In this document: positions 1 through 8,399 of the stretch, one piece after another | How positions within the stretch are numbered: position 1 is the first letter of the stretch | How the letters are laid out: each line of letters begins with the position of its first letter | From: Planctomycetota bacterium | GTDB taxonomy: Bacteria; Planctomycetota; UBA1135; GCA-002686595 | DNA length: 64,000 bases | Reading direction: 5' to 3' | NCBI GenBank assembly: GCA_002686265.1 | Contig: NZBA01000050.1 | Location: forward strand, 395,955-459,954 | Notes under the pieces: generated by a model | What the model saw: only the letters and a program-made list of their open reading frames with translations | Told to the model about the DNA's origin: nothing | The model's database searches: none | Position numbers and translations under genes: made by a program

Positions 1-1
1 A

Positions 2-403
2 CGCCTGCCCTACCGCACCTTCACCGGTTGCGCCGGATCGGAGATCCGCGTCGGCCGCAGCGCGCGCGACAACGATGCCCTGACCTTCCGCCACTGCCGT
101 GGAAACGACCTGTGGCTGCACACCGCCGAGGCCCCCGGCAGCCACGTCGTTCTGCGCACCGCGCGCGGCGTGGAGCCCGATCCCGAGGAGGTGCTCGACG
201 CCGCCCACCTCGCCGTGCACTTCTCCCCCCTGCGCGGGGCCGGGCGCGCCGACATCCACGTGGCGCGCCGCAAGCAGGTCCACAAACCCCGCGGTGCCCC
301 GGCGGGCCTGGTTACCCTCTCGGGCGGCCGAAACCTGGCCGTGCGCGTGCAACCGCACCGGCTCGAGCGTCTATTGTCGCCCGACCGCACCGCGAAGGAC
401 TAA
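2..403 (+). CDS. NFACT family protein (Rqc2/RqcH-like), C-terminal fragment
   Basis: Only the last 133 codons lie in the window, so the start is not visible. The fragment is the NFACT-R (DUF814) domain: it contains GRSARDNDALTFRH, GNDLWLH and a following PGSHVVLR, the hallmark run of this domain, and later HKPRGAPAGLVTL. Proteins of this family bind obstructed 50S subunits carrying peptidyl-tRNA and, in Bacillus RqcH, add C-terminal alanine tails during ribosome-associated quality control. The call rests on these motifs alone. The TPR lipoprotein gene begins 11 nt after the stop on the same strand and may be co-transcribed, though I see no functional link. Confidence 0.88.
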   Translation, partial: RLPYRTFTGCAGSEIRVGRSARDNDALTFRHCRGNDLWLHTAEAPGSHVVLRTARGVEPDPEEVLDAAHLAVHFSPLRGAGRADIHVARRKQVHKPRGAPAGLVTLSGGRNLAVRVQPHRLERLLSPDRTAKD

Positions 404-414
404 CCTGACCCCAC

Positions 415-1413
415 ATGGACGCCCCTCGAAGACGACACTCACTCGCCACCGGCCTGCTCTGCGCGGCGCTCTCCACCACCGCCTGCAACAGCACCAAGCC
501 CACCGAGGCCGAGCTCGACCGGCAACTCGAGATCCACACCGAATCCACCATCGGTTACCTGGACATGGGCGAGATCGACCGCGCGATCGACCAGGCCCTA
601 CGCGGGCTGAGCCTGGCTCCCGAGGATTTCAGGCTGCGCTTGTTCCTCGGGCGCGCGCTGCAGAAACGCGGGCCGGTAGAGGATCTGCTGCAGGCGGAGC
701 GGGTCTTCCGCGACCTCTCGCCCAGCGAGGACTTCCGCGTCTCCCTTGGTCTAGCCGAAGTCCTCGAGCGAAAGGGTCTGGCCCTGGACGAGTCGGCCCG
801 CGGGGTGGCCCCCGGCCGCCACGCGAGCGGCGCCGACCAGGCGGCGACCAGCCGGAGCCTGGACCGCGACGCACACGTGGCCTGGGACGAATCCCTGATG
901 GCCTACGAGCGCGCCCTCTCCCTGCGCCCCAACGACCACCCGGCGATGACCGGCGCCCTGCGGGTCGCGAGCTTGCGCGGCGACCACGAAGCCAGCCTGA
1001 GCTGGACCGAGGCGATCCTGTCCAGCACGAGCGCCGACCGGGCCTTCTGGCGCTCCCAGCTCGAGCGCCCCGAGCTCTCGGCTCGCGACGAGCAGAGCGC
1101 CCGCGACAACCTGGCCGACCTCGACGAGCTCGAGGTGGCCGTGCAGCTGCATGCGGCGACGACCCTGGTGCTGATGGAGCGCAAGCCCGACGCGGTCGAG
1201 CGCCTCGGACGCGCCTGCGCCCTCGTCCCGGATCTGGCCGCGCTCCACAGCCGCCGCGCGCAGCTCTTGGTCGAGCTCGGTCGCTACGAGGAGGGCCTGG
1301 CGGAGATCGACGAGTACCTGCGCTTGGCCGAAGGCCTGCCCTTCGAGCACCCCGACATCCGCCGCGCCTACAACCTGCAGCAGGTCTGCCGCAGCTCCCT
1401 GGCCGGGCCCTGA
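415..1413 (+). CDS. TPR-repeat lipoprotein
   Basis: This 332-residue protein has an arginine-rich n-region, a short hydrophobic stretch and a lipobox ending at Cys24 (LSTTAC), so it should be an exported lipoprotein. The rest is helical with TPR-like units: a YLDMGEIDRAIDQALRGLSL unit near residues 44-63 and another near 280-310 (LGRYEEGLAEIDEYLRLAEG). TPR lipoproteins usually serve as scaffolds at the membrane; the partner here is unknown. A structured intergenic repeat lies between its stop and the converging PDZ-protein gene. Confidence 0.8.
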   Translation: MDAPRRRHSLATGLLCAALSTTACNSTKPTEAELDRQLEIHTESTIGYLDMGEIDRAIDQALRGLSLAPEDFRLRLFLGRALQKRGPVEDLLQAERVFRDLSPSEDFRVSLGLAEVLERKGLALDESARGVAPGRHASGADQAATSRSLDRDAHVAWDESLMAYERALSLRPNDHPAMTGALRVASLRGDHEASLSWTEAILSSTSADRAFWRSQLERPELSARDEQSARDNLADLDELEVAVQLHAATTLVLMERKPDAVERLGRACALVPDLAALHSRRAQLLVELGRYEEGLAEIDEYLRLAEGLPFEHPDIRRAYNLQQVCRSSLAGP

Positions 1414-1423
1414 GCTCGACCGT

Positions 1424-1522
1424 CCGGCAGCCCGTCGAGGATGAGGCGTGGCGAGACGTGGACTTCCTCGTCGCCGCGAGGAGAGCCCGGTCGCGGTCGA
1501 GCGCTTCTCAACGGGTTGCTGG
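1424..1522. repeat. 99-nt structured intergenic repeat, copy 1
   Basis: Copy 2 is at 58361-58459. The 93-nt cores (1427-1519 and 58364-58456) align without a gap with 68 of 93 bases identical by hand count. A 19-base run at 1465-1483 is identical and forms a 6-bp hairpin (TCCTCG/CGAGGA, 6-nt loop). The ends of the element pair with each other as a 12-bp closing stem in both copies, with compensatory changes. Here it lies between two convergent genes, 10 nt past the stop of the minus-strand PDZ gene. It may be a terminator or a small mobile element. Confidence 0.7.
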
Positions 1523-1532
1523 GGCCCCTGGC

Positions 1533-2693
1533 TCAGTCGGAATCGTCCGGACGCCAGGTCAGCACTCGCCTCCCGCCGCGGCAGTCGGCCACCTCGACCA
1601 CCAACGGCTCGCCGGCGGTGCGCTCGCCCATCAGGCAACTGATCTCCGCGGGAGCGCAGATCGCTCGGCCGTCGAGGGTCACCAAGACATCGCCGCGCCG
1701 TAGTCCGAGCTCGTCGGCGATCGTGCCCGGGACGACGCGCCGGACCAGAATCCCGCAGTCGGGGGCGACGCAGCAGGCCGCGCGCTCCTCGGCCGTGGGC
1801 GCGCCGCACTCGATCCCCAGAATGTCGGTCGGCAACTTGCCGGCCGTCCCTCGGTGGCCCGGTTCGAGGGCCCGACGCCAGCCGAGGGGATCGATCCGCA
1901 GGCGCACAGGCCCGTCCATCCAGCGCAGGCTGGTGCCCGAACCGAAGGGCTGTAACGCCATGTCCGCCAGGCCGGGGATCTCGTCCGCGAGATGCGGATT
2001 CGCCTCCAGGATCAGGTTCAGGCAGGGTGCCTCGTACTCCCGCGTGTTCCCGTCCTCCGTCACGAGCAGGCGGACGCCGTCTGGGCGCACCTCGACGCTG
2101 TAGCTGCGGCGGCTGCCGCCCGCACCCGCCTGCGGGAGCAGGCTCAGGTGGCGCGGGCTGACCAGGCTCAGGCCGCCGCCCCCGTCGAACACGCCCGCCA
2201 ACAACCCCTCGATCGAGCGCAGGCGCCCGGTCAGGTCATCGCCGCCGGGGACGAGGGGATCGATGAGCGGTCCGGCGGCTTGCCAGCCGCTGAGCGGGGC
2301 GCGGTCGAGCTCGCGCAGGGCCAGGCGCGCGGTCCAGGCCAACTCGGGCTCGGCCGTGCTGCAGGACCAGACAGCCAGGGCGCTCCGGGCGGCGGCGCAG
2401 GTGCGCGCCTCGGTGAGAAGGGCCTCGAAGGCCGCTTCGCGCAGGTCGAGGTCCGGCTGGCCGAGGCGCCGCTTCCAGTCCGCGACACCGAAGCCATTGC
2501 CGTGGGCAAGAGGCTCCGTGGCCGCGCGCAGGCGGCTGCTGCGCGCGTCGGCGGGTTCCTGTCCTTGCACGTCCCGCGGCTGAGCCCCCGGCACCCACGA
2601 GCCGGCGGCCAGCAGGACGGCGAACAGGGCACCGCAGGCCGTATGGCCGGCGGCGGGCAAGAAGAGCCGGCGAAGGTGGGGTGCGCGCTGCAT
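1533..2693 (-). CDS. Exported PDZ-domain protein
   Basis: The 386-residue protein begins with a basic segment followed by a hydrophobic stretch near residues 18-36, suggesting a signal peptide or single anchor. The middle is unrecognised. The C-terminal ~100 residues look like a PDZ domain: ILVRRVVPGTIADELGLRRG followed by DVLVTLDGRAI, the usual carboxylate-binding and buried-turn pattern. No protease triad is visible, so it is not a DegP/HtrA enzyme. It is the last gene of an operon with an ECF sigma factor and its anti-sigma factor, 18 nt downstream of the latter. PDZ proteins often take part in periplasmic sensing, so a role in releasing the sigma factor is possible but unproven. Confidence 0.75.
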   Translation of the reverse strand: MQRAPHLRRLFLPAAGHTACGALFAVLLAAGSWVPGAQPRDVQGQEPADARSSRLRAATEPLAHGNGFGVADWKRRLGQPDLDLREAAFEALLTEARTCAAARSALAVWSCSTAEPELAWTARLALRELDRAPLSGWQAAGPLIDPLVPGGDDLTGRLRSIEGLLAGVFDGGGGLSLVSPRHLSLLPQAGAGGSRRSYSVEVRPDGVRLLVTEDGNTREYEAPCLNLILEANPHLADEIPGLADMALQPFGSGTSLRWMDGPVRLRIDPLGWRRALEPGHRGTAGKLPTDILGIECGAPTAEERAACCVAPDCGILVRRVVPGTIADELGLRRGDVLVTLDGRAICAPAEISCLMGERTAGEPLVVEVADCRGGRRVLTWRPDDSD

Positions 2694-2711
2694 CGGCGGT
2701 CCTCGGGGGGT

Positions 2712-3368
2712 TCAGCGGATCCGTGGCGGCAAGATGAGGTGTCCGGCGGAGCTCGCGGCGGAGGCTCCGCCCGTCAAGGTCCCCGCCGGGCCCGTGGGAA
2801 TGCTCTCTCCGCCGCCGGGCGCCTCTGCGGAGGGGTCGGAGGCGAGAGAGACAGCCCCGAATGAAACCGCCCGATCGGCCAGGCGCGCGCCGGTCTCCAC
2901 CGGTCGCAGGGCGACCGAGCTAGCGGTTCCCTCACCCGTCGAGGGTCGCGCGCCGGCGTCCGGCGCACCGGGGCCGGACGCCGTGCCGAGGCCACCGCCG
3001 GGATTCGGGCCGAAGAAGTCCGACTGGTCCAGCCGCGACCCCACCCACACCCCGCCGACGGCGAGCAGCAGGGCGGCCGCGGCGGCGGTCGCGAACCGGC
3101 GCGCGGAGGTGCGCGGGACTGTGGCCAGGCGCCCCTCGCCCGCCAGTTCTGCCCGCAAGGCGGGCCAGGCGTCCGTCGTCGGGCCGGGGGCGTCCTTCAC
3201 AGAGCGCAGGGCCCTGCGCGCGCCATCCAGGCCCGCCAACTCCACGCGGCAGGCGCCGCAGGACTCGAGGTGCTCCGCCAGCGCTTCGAGGGCGGACAGC
3301 TCGAGGTCCGCGCCCACAAAGAGCGGCAGCTCGCCGCGCACTTGGGTACAGGTGAGAGGTTGTTCCAT
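2712..3368 (-). CDS. Zinc-finger anti-sigma factor, membrane-anchored
   Basis: The 218-residue protein starts with a ZAS-type anti-sigma domain: His33, Cys37 and Cys40 form the HxxxCxxC zinc motif (HLESCGAC), with Cys7 upstream. A single transmembrane segment follows near residues 91-108, then a Pro/Gly/Ala-rich extracytoplasmic tail. Its place directly after the ECF sigma gene (22 nt gap) makes it the likely cognate inhibitor. The tail has no recognised sensor domain. The PDZ-domain protein downstream may act on, or together with, this tail. Confidence 0.88.
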   Translation of the reverse strand: MEQPLTCTQVRGELPLFVGADLELSALEALAEHLESCGACRVELAGLDGARRALRSVKDAPGPTTDAWPALRAELAGEGRLATVPRTSARRFATAAAAALLLAVGGVWVGSRLDQSDFFGPNPGGGLGTASGPGAPDAGARPSTGEGTASSVALRPVETGARLADRAVSFGAVSLASDPSAEAPGGGESIPTGPAGTLTGGASAASSAGHLILPPRIR

Positions 3369-3390
3369 GCGATCGGGTCTCCAGGCCGGT

Positions 3391-4089
3391 TCAGGCTTGG
3401 GGCCGCCCTTCGGGAGGTTCTACGGGAGGCTCTACGGGCTCGGGATGCGAGCTGTTGGCGGCGCGCGACCCGCGACGCTCCCAAGCCTCTTGGAAGAGTT
3501 TTCTGCCCCGGTGCAGACGCCAGCGAACGGTGACGTGGGTGGCCCCGACGATCTCGGCGATCTCGTTGCAGGGCAGGCCCTCCAGCTCGCGCAAGACGAG
3601 AACGGAATGGAAGTGCGGCGCCAGGGTGGCGAGCACGGCGCGCACCTCGGCCACGGTCTCCTCGCTCTCCATCGCGGCCGCCGGGGCCGGAGCGTCGTGG
3701 TCCACCAACTCCAGGTCGGCGTCTTCCTCGTCGGGGGCGCTCGTACTCTTGACCGGCCGCCGGCGGCGCAGGTGATCGATGGCCAGGTTGGTCAGGATAC
3801 GGTACAGCCAGGTGCTGAAGGCGTACTGGAAGTCGAAGCGCTCCAGGCTGCGAAAGACGCGCAGGAACCCATCCTGCACCAGGTCCCGTGCGTCTTCGTC
3901 GCAGGGGACCATGTTGCGCACGACGCGCCAGGCGCGACCCTCATAGCTGCGCAGGAGCTCCTCGAAGGCCCGCTCGTCCCCCGCCTGGGCGCGCCGGATC
4001 AGGACGTGCTCGGGCCCGGACTGAGCCGCCGGGCGGGCCGGAGCCTGCTCGGAGCGGGGGTCGTCGGTCTTGTCGGGGACGGGGTCCAC
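3391..4089 (-). CDS. ECF RNA polymerase sigma factor
   Basis: This is a 232-residue sigma-70 family factor. Region 2 is clear near residues 30-110 (DARDLVQDGFLRVFRSL and FSTWLYRILTNLAIDHLRRR) and region 4 near 145-205 (LVLRELEGLPCNEIAEIVGA followed by the recognition helix). The first ~25 residues and the last ~25 are low-complexity extensions. It heads a three-gene operon with a zinc anti-sigma factor and a PDZ protein. A hyphenated palindrome sits 44 nt upstream of the start and could be part of its control region. Its regulon cannot be told from this window. Confidence 0.93.
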   Translation of the reverse strand: MDPVPDKTDDPRSEQAPARPAAQSGPEHVLIRRAQAGDERAFEELLRSYEGRAWRVVRNMVPCDEDARDLVQDGFLRVFRSLERFDFQYAFSTWLYRILTNLAIDHLRRRRPVKSTSAPDEEDADLELVDHDAPAPAAAMESEETVAEVRAVLATLAPHFHSVLVLRELEGLPCNEIAEIVGATHVTVRWRLHRGRKLFQEAWERRGSRAANSSHPEPVEPPVEPPEGRPQA

Positions 4090-4132
4090 GGGGATCTTGC
4101 ACGGGTCGGGGCGGGGAGCCTAGCTGGCGGAG

Positions 4133-4147
4133 GTACGCGCGGCGTAC
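4133..4147. promoter_or_regulatory. Hyphenated palindrome upstream of the ECF sigma gene
   Basis: The sequence GTACGC-GCG-GCGTAC is a perfect inverted repeat with 6-bp arms and a 3-nt spacer. It lies 44 nt upstream of the sigma-factor start, in the 119-nt gap below accA. Its position suits an operator. No matching protein is known and I saw no second copy. Confidence 0.35.
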
Positions 4148-4208
4148 ACTCGATGTTAGCAGTTACCGCGGTCCTCTCCGGGGCATCGTCCGGCGGGTGA
4201 CGCCGCCC

Positions 4209-5258
4209 TCAGGGGCAGGCCGGGAAGCGCCCCTCGATAGCTCCGGCGTGGCGGAACTTCTCACGCCGCAGACGGAGCAGCTCTTCCACCGGCAGCCGCC
4301 GCAGGGCGGCCAGCTCGGTCAGGATCGTGCCCCGCACACTCGCCATGGCGCTCTCGCGGTTGCGGTGGGCGCCGCCGCGTGGTTCGGGAATGACGCCATC
4401 GACGAGCTCGAGGCGCAAGAGGTCGGCGGAAGTCAACCGCAGGGAAGCGGCGGCGTCGGGAGTCCGCTCGCCGTCCTTCCAGAGGATCGCCGCGCAACCC
4501 TCGGGGCTGATGACCGAGTAGTAGGCGTACTCCATCATCAGAACGCGGTCACCGATACCGATCCCCAGGGCCCCGCCCGAGCCGCCCTCGCCGATGACGA
4601 TCACCAGGATCGGCACGCGAAGGCCGAACATGGCCAGGATGTTCTCGGCGATCGCCAGGGCTTGGCCGCGCTCCTCGGCTCCGATCCCCGGGAAGGCGCC
4701 GGGGGTGTTGATGAAGGTCACGATCGGCAGGCCGAGCTTCTCCGCCTGCCGCATCTTGTGCAGGGCCTTGCGATAGCCCTCGGGGTGGGCGCAGCCGAAG
4801 TTGCAGGCCAACCGCTCCTTGGTCGTGCGCCCCTTGCGGTGGCCGATCAGCATGAAGCGCTCATCGTCGATGCGCGCCAGCCCGGTCAGGATGGCCTGAT
4901 CGTCGCCAAAGGCGCGGTCGCCGTGGAGCTCGATGAAGTCGTCGAGAATGTGGTGCACGTAGTCGCTGGCCACCGGCCGCTCGGGGTGGCGCGCGACGCT
5001 CACGCGCTCCCAGGGCGAGAGCTCGGAGTAGGTCGTCTCGATGGCCGCCTCCAGCCGCGCGCGCAGGGCTGCGATCTCGCTCGAGATGTCCAGGCGGGTG
5101 CTGCCTGCGAGCTCCTGCAGCTCGGCCAGTTGGCCCTCGAGGTCACGGATCGGCCGTTCGAACTCGGGTCCGGTCTCGGAGCTCCGTGGGGAACGCGAAG
5201 CCCCCGCCGGGCTTGCGCCGCCTTCGCGCTCGGGTTTCCTGGGGGGGTCGTCGCTCAC
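4209..5258 (-). CDS. accA: Acetyl-CoA carboxylase carboxyltransferase subunit alpha
   Basis: AccA pairs with AccD to move the carboxyl group from carboxybiotin to acetyl-CoA, making malonyl-CoA for fatty-acid synthesis in the cytoplasm. The 349-residue protein shows the family core: ERPVASDYVHHILDDFIELHGDR, INTPGAFPGIGAEERGQA, and GEGGSGGALGIGIGD for the CoA and oxyanion site. It is ~30 residues longer than the E. coli protein because of a charged, proline-rich N-terminal extension; the conserved part starts near residue 35. accD is not in the window. It is divergent from purL. Confidence 0.96.
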   Translation of the reverse strand: MSDDPPRKPEREGGASPAGASRSPRSSETGPEFERPIRDLEGQLAELQELAGSTRLDISSEIAALRARLEAAIETTYSELSPWERVSVARHPERPVASDYVHHILDDFIELHGDRAFGDDQAILTGLARIDDERFMLIGHRKGRTTKERLACNFGCAHPEGYRKALHKMRQAEKLGLPIVTFINTPGAFPGIGAEERGQALAIAENILAMFGLRVPILVIVIGEGGSGGALGIGIGDRVLMMEYAYYSVISPEGCAAILWKDGERTPDAAASLRLTSADLLRLELVDGVIPEPRGGAHRNRESAMASVRGTILTELAALRRLPVEELLRLRREKFRHAGAIEGRFPACP

Positions 5259-5345
5259 GGTTCGCTCACAGCCTCCATGGCCTCGAGCCCATTTTCGGCG
5301 TTCGTCGGCCCCGGCGCAAGCCCCGCCCGATCCTGCCTTCGCGGG

Positions 5346-5373
5346 TTGGATCGGCCGCCGGGACCGCTATTCT
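5346..5373 (+). promoter_or_regulatory. Candidate sigma-70-type promoter for purL-purQ
   Basis: A TTGGAT box at 5346-5351 and a TATTCT box at 5368-5373 are separated by 16 nt, in the divergent gap between accA and purL. Transcription from here would give a leader of about 65 nt before the purL start at 5445. The match is to the general bacterial consensus only. Confidence 0.42.
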
Positions 5374-5444
5374 TGACCTACCGAAGGACATCCCCCGTCG
5401 GTGCCCGCGGTCGACCGCCGCCCTCTCCCCGATCCGCGACCGCC

Positions 5445-8399
5445 ATGCAAGCCTCCACCGAGCCCGAGTCCGCGACCGCCGCCGCCACCCTCCCCGACGC
5501 CTGGCGGGTTGAGTGCTTCCGGCGCTCGGTGGCCGACGACCCCGATGGCGCGGGCCTGCCCGCCGCAGCCGCGGAGCTGGGCATCGAGGGTCTCGACGAC
5601 GCCCGCCTCGGCCGCGGGGTGCTCCTGCCGGCCTCCCTCGGGCGCGAGCACATCGAGCGCATCATCGCCGAGCTGCTCGCCGATCCGCTCCTGGACGAGG
5701 TGCGCCTGACGGCCCCCGGCCAACTCCCCGCGATCCCCGCCGGGGTGCGGCGCGTGCTCGTGGCGCGCAAGCCCGGAGTGATGGACCCGGTGGCCCAGAC
5801 CATCCGCGAAACCCTGGCGCGCGTGGGTCTGGCGCGGCTCGATCCGGCCGAGTGCGTCTCGACCTTCCGGGCCTGGGAACTCTCCGGCCCCCTGTCGGAC
5901 GAGTCCGCCGCCACCCTCGCCCGGCGCGTGCTGGGCAACGAGACGATCGAGGACGTGCTCCTCGATGACGAGGGCCTGCACCACGGCCCGCCCGCCGCGG
6001 GAGCGCCCCACGGGCGCGTGGAGGTCGCCCTGTGCGAGGCCGAGGACGCGCGGCTGGCGCGGATCAGCGACGAGGGCGGTCTGAGCCTGAACCTCGAGGA
6101 GATGACGGTCATCCGCGACCACTTCCGAGCCGCGGGGCGCGAACCGACGGCCTGCGAGCTGGAGACCCTGGCTCAGACCTGGAGCGAGCACTGCAAGCAC
6201 AAGACCTTCGCCGGGACGGTGCTCTACTCCTCCCCCGGCCAGCCCGTGCGGCGCTTCGAGAACCTCCTGGAGGAGACGATCAAGCGCGCGACCGAGGAGC
6301 TCGACCGGCCCTGGTGCGTGAGCGTCTTCCACGACAACGCCGGCATCATCGCCTTCGACGGCGACTGGGACGTCAGCTTCAAGGTCGAGACCCACAACCA
6401 CCCCAGCGCCATCGATCCCTACGGCGGCGCGGGGACGGGGATCGGCGGGGTGATCCGCGACATCCTGGGCGTGGGGCTGGGAGCGCGGCCGATCGCCAAC
6501 ACCGACGCTTTCTTCGTCGGTCCCTCCGACCTGCCGGCCGAGGAGCTGCCGCGGGGCTGCATGCACCCGCGGCGCATCCTGCGCGGCGTGGTGCGCGGCG
6601 TGCGCGACTACGGCAACCGCATGGGGATCCCGACCGTAAACGGCGGCGTCTGGACGCACCCGGGTTACGTGGCGAACCCGCTCGTCTTCGCCGGCACGAT
6701 CGGCCTCATCCCGCGTTCCTGCGCGACCAAGAGCGTGGCGGCTGGAGACTGGATCGTGGTCGCCGGCGGCCGCACGGGGCGCGACGGGATCCACGGGGCG
6801 ACCTTCTCGTCGGTCGAGCTGCACGAGGAATCGGAGACGGTCTCGAGCGCGGCGGTGCAGATCGGCGACCCGATCACCGAGAAGCGCGTACTCGACGCCC
6901 TGCTCACGGCCCGCGACCGCGGCCTGTACCGGGCGATCACCGACTGCGGCGCGGGCGGGCTCTCCTCGGCCGTGGGCGAGATGGGCGAGGAGCTCGGCGC
7001 GACGGTCGATCTGGAGACGGTCCCGCTCAAGTACCCCGGGCTCACGCCGGAGGAGATCTGGATCAGCGAGGCGCAGGAGCGGATGGTGATGGCGGTGGGG
7101 CCCGAGCGGCTCGAGGCCCTCGTGGAGGTGTTCTCGGCCGAGGGCGTCGAGACCAGCGTGATCGGGCGATTCGAGGACACCGGCCGCCTGCTCTTGCGCC
7201 ACGGGGGCGAGGTCACGGGCGAGCTCTCGATGGCCTTCCTACACGGCGGCACGCCGCGCCCGGTGCGCGAGGCGGTCTGGACGCCGCCGGAGCACCCCGA
7301 CCCCAGCGTGCCGGCCTGCGCGGACCACGGCCGAACTCTGCTGGAGTTGCTGGCCATGCCGGACGTCGCCAGCAAGGAGTGGATCGTGCGCCAGTACGAT
7401 CACGAAGTGCAGGGTTTCTCGGTCCTCAAGCCTCTGGTCGGCGTGCGCGGGGACGGCCCCGGCGACGGCGCGGTGCTCAAGCCCCTGGTTGACTCTCCCA
7501 AGGCCCTGGCCGTCGGCTGCGGAGCGAACCCACGCTACGGCCTGCTACACCCCGGGCGCATGGCCGCGGCGGTCATCGACGAGGCCCTGCGCAACGTGGT
7601 GTGCGTCGGTGGCGATCCGGAGCACACGGCGATCCTGGACAACTTCGCCTGGGGCAACTGCGACAAGCCCGACCGCCTCGGGTCCTTGGTGTTGGCGGCG
7701 GAGGCTTGTCGCGACGCCGCGCTGGCCTACGGGACGCCGTTCATCTCGGGCAAGGACAGCCTCAACAACGAGTACCGCGTGGGCGGGCGCGCGATCCCGA
7801 TCCCCCCCACCCTGCTGATCTCGGCCCTCGCCGTCGTGCCCGACGTGGCTCGGGTGGTGAGCATGGATCTCAAGCGCGCGGGAAACGGAGTCTGGCTGGT
7901 GGGTGCGACGCACGCGGAGCTGGGCGGCTCGCACTACCTCGCGGCCCGCGGGCTCGAGGGCGGCGTGGTGCCGGCACCGGACTTGGCCACGGCTCCCGGC
8001 GTCCTGCGCGCCCTGCACGGCGCCCTGGCCGCGGGCTGTGTGCGCGCCTGCCACGACCTCTCCGAGGGCGGCCTGGCGGTGGCGGCGGCGGAGATGGCCT
8101 TCGCCGGCGAGCTCGGCCTGACTCTCGAACTCTCGGCCGTCGAGGCGCTCGAGGCTCCTCCCGGCGCGGATCTCGACGCGACCCTGCTCTACTCGGAGTC
8201 GACGACGCGCTTCTTGGTGGAGGTCGAGCCCGCCGCCGAGGAGCGCTGGCTGGCGGCGATGGCCGGCGTGCCTTGCGCGCGGGTCGGGCGCGTGCTGGCC
8301 GAACCGCAATTGGAGATCGAGGGTCTGGGCGGCGGGCGTCTGGCGTGCATCGCCCTCGCGGACCTGCGTGCCGCCCACGGAGGAGGGTTTCAGGGATGA
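5445..8399 (+). CDS. purL: Phosphoribosylformylglycinamidine synthase, PurL subunit with tandem PurS-like N-terminus
   Basis: PurL catalyses ATP-dependent conversion of FGAR to FGAM in purine synthesis, using ammonia from PurQ. The 984-residue protein is longer than the small Bacillus PurL (about 740). Residues ~10-160 look like two PurS-type modules in tandem (WRVECFRRSVADDPDG, and RRVLVARKPGVMDPVAQTIR near residue 100), as in large FGAR amidotransferases. The core has TWSEHCKHKTF, VETHNHPSAIDPYGGAGTGI and a second half with ISGKDSLNNEYR. The start ATG at 5445 is followed directly by conserved sequence. No separate purS is visible, which the fused N-terminus would explain. The stop overlaps the purQ start (ATGA). 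Confidence 0.96.
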   Translation: MQASTEPESATAAATLPDAWRVECFRRSVADDPDGAGLPAAAAELGIEGLDDARLGRGVLLPASLGREHIERIIAELLADPLLDEVRLTAPGQLPAIPAGVRRVLVARKPGVMDPVAQTIRETLARVGLARLDPAECVSTFRAWELSGPLSDESAATLARRVLGNETIEDVLLDDEGLHHGPPAAGAPHGRVEVALCEAEDARLARISDEGGLSLNLEEMTVIRDHFRAAGREPTACELETLAQTWSEHCKHKTFAGTVLYSSPGQPVRRFENLLEETIKRATEELDRPWCVSVFHDNAGIIAFDGDWDVSFKVETHNHPSAIDPYGGAGTGIGGVIRDILGVGLGARPIANTDAFFVGPSDLPAEELPRGCMHPRRILRGVVRGVRDYGNRMGIPTVNGGVWTHPGYVANPLVFAGTIGLIPRSCATKSVAAGDWIVVAGGRTGRDGIHGATFSSVELHEESETVSSAAVQIGDPITEKRVLDALLTARDRGLYRAITDCGAGGLSSAVGEMGEELGATVDLETVPLKYPGLTPEEIWISEAQERMVMAVGPERLEALVEVFSAEGVETSVIGRFEDTGRLLLRHGGEVTGELSMAFLHGGTPRPVREAVWTPPEHPDPSVPACADHGRTLLELLAMPDVASKEWIVRQYDHEVQGFSVLKPLVGVRGDGPGDGAVLKPLVDSPKALAVGCGANPRYGLLHPGRMAAAVIDEALRNVVCVGGDPEHTAILDNFAWGNCDKPDRLGSLVLAAEACRDAALAYGTPFISGKDSLNNEYRVGGRAIPIPPTLLISALAVVPDVARVVSMDLKRAGNGVWLVGATHAELGGSHYLAARGLEGGVVPAPDLATAPGVLRALHGALAAGCVRACHDLSEGGLAVAAAEMAFAGELGLTLELSAVEALEAPPGADLDATLLYSESTTRFLVEVEPAAEERWLAAMAGVPCARVGRVLAEPQLEIEGLGGGRLACIALADLRAAHGGGFQG

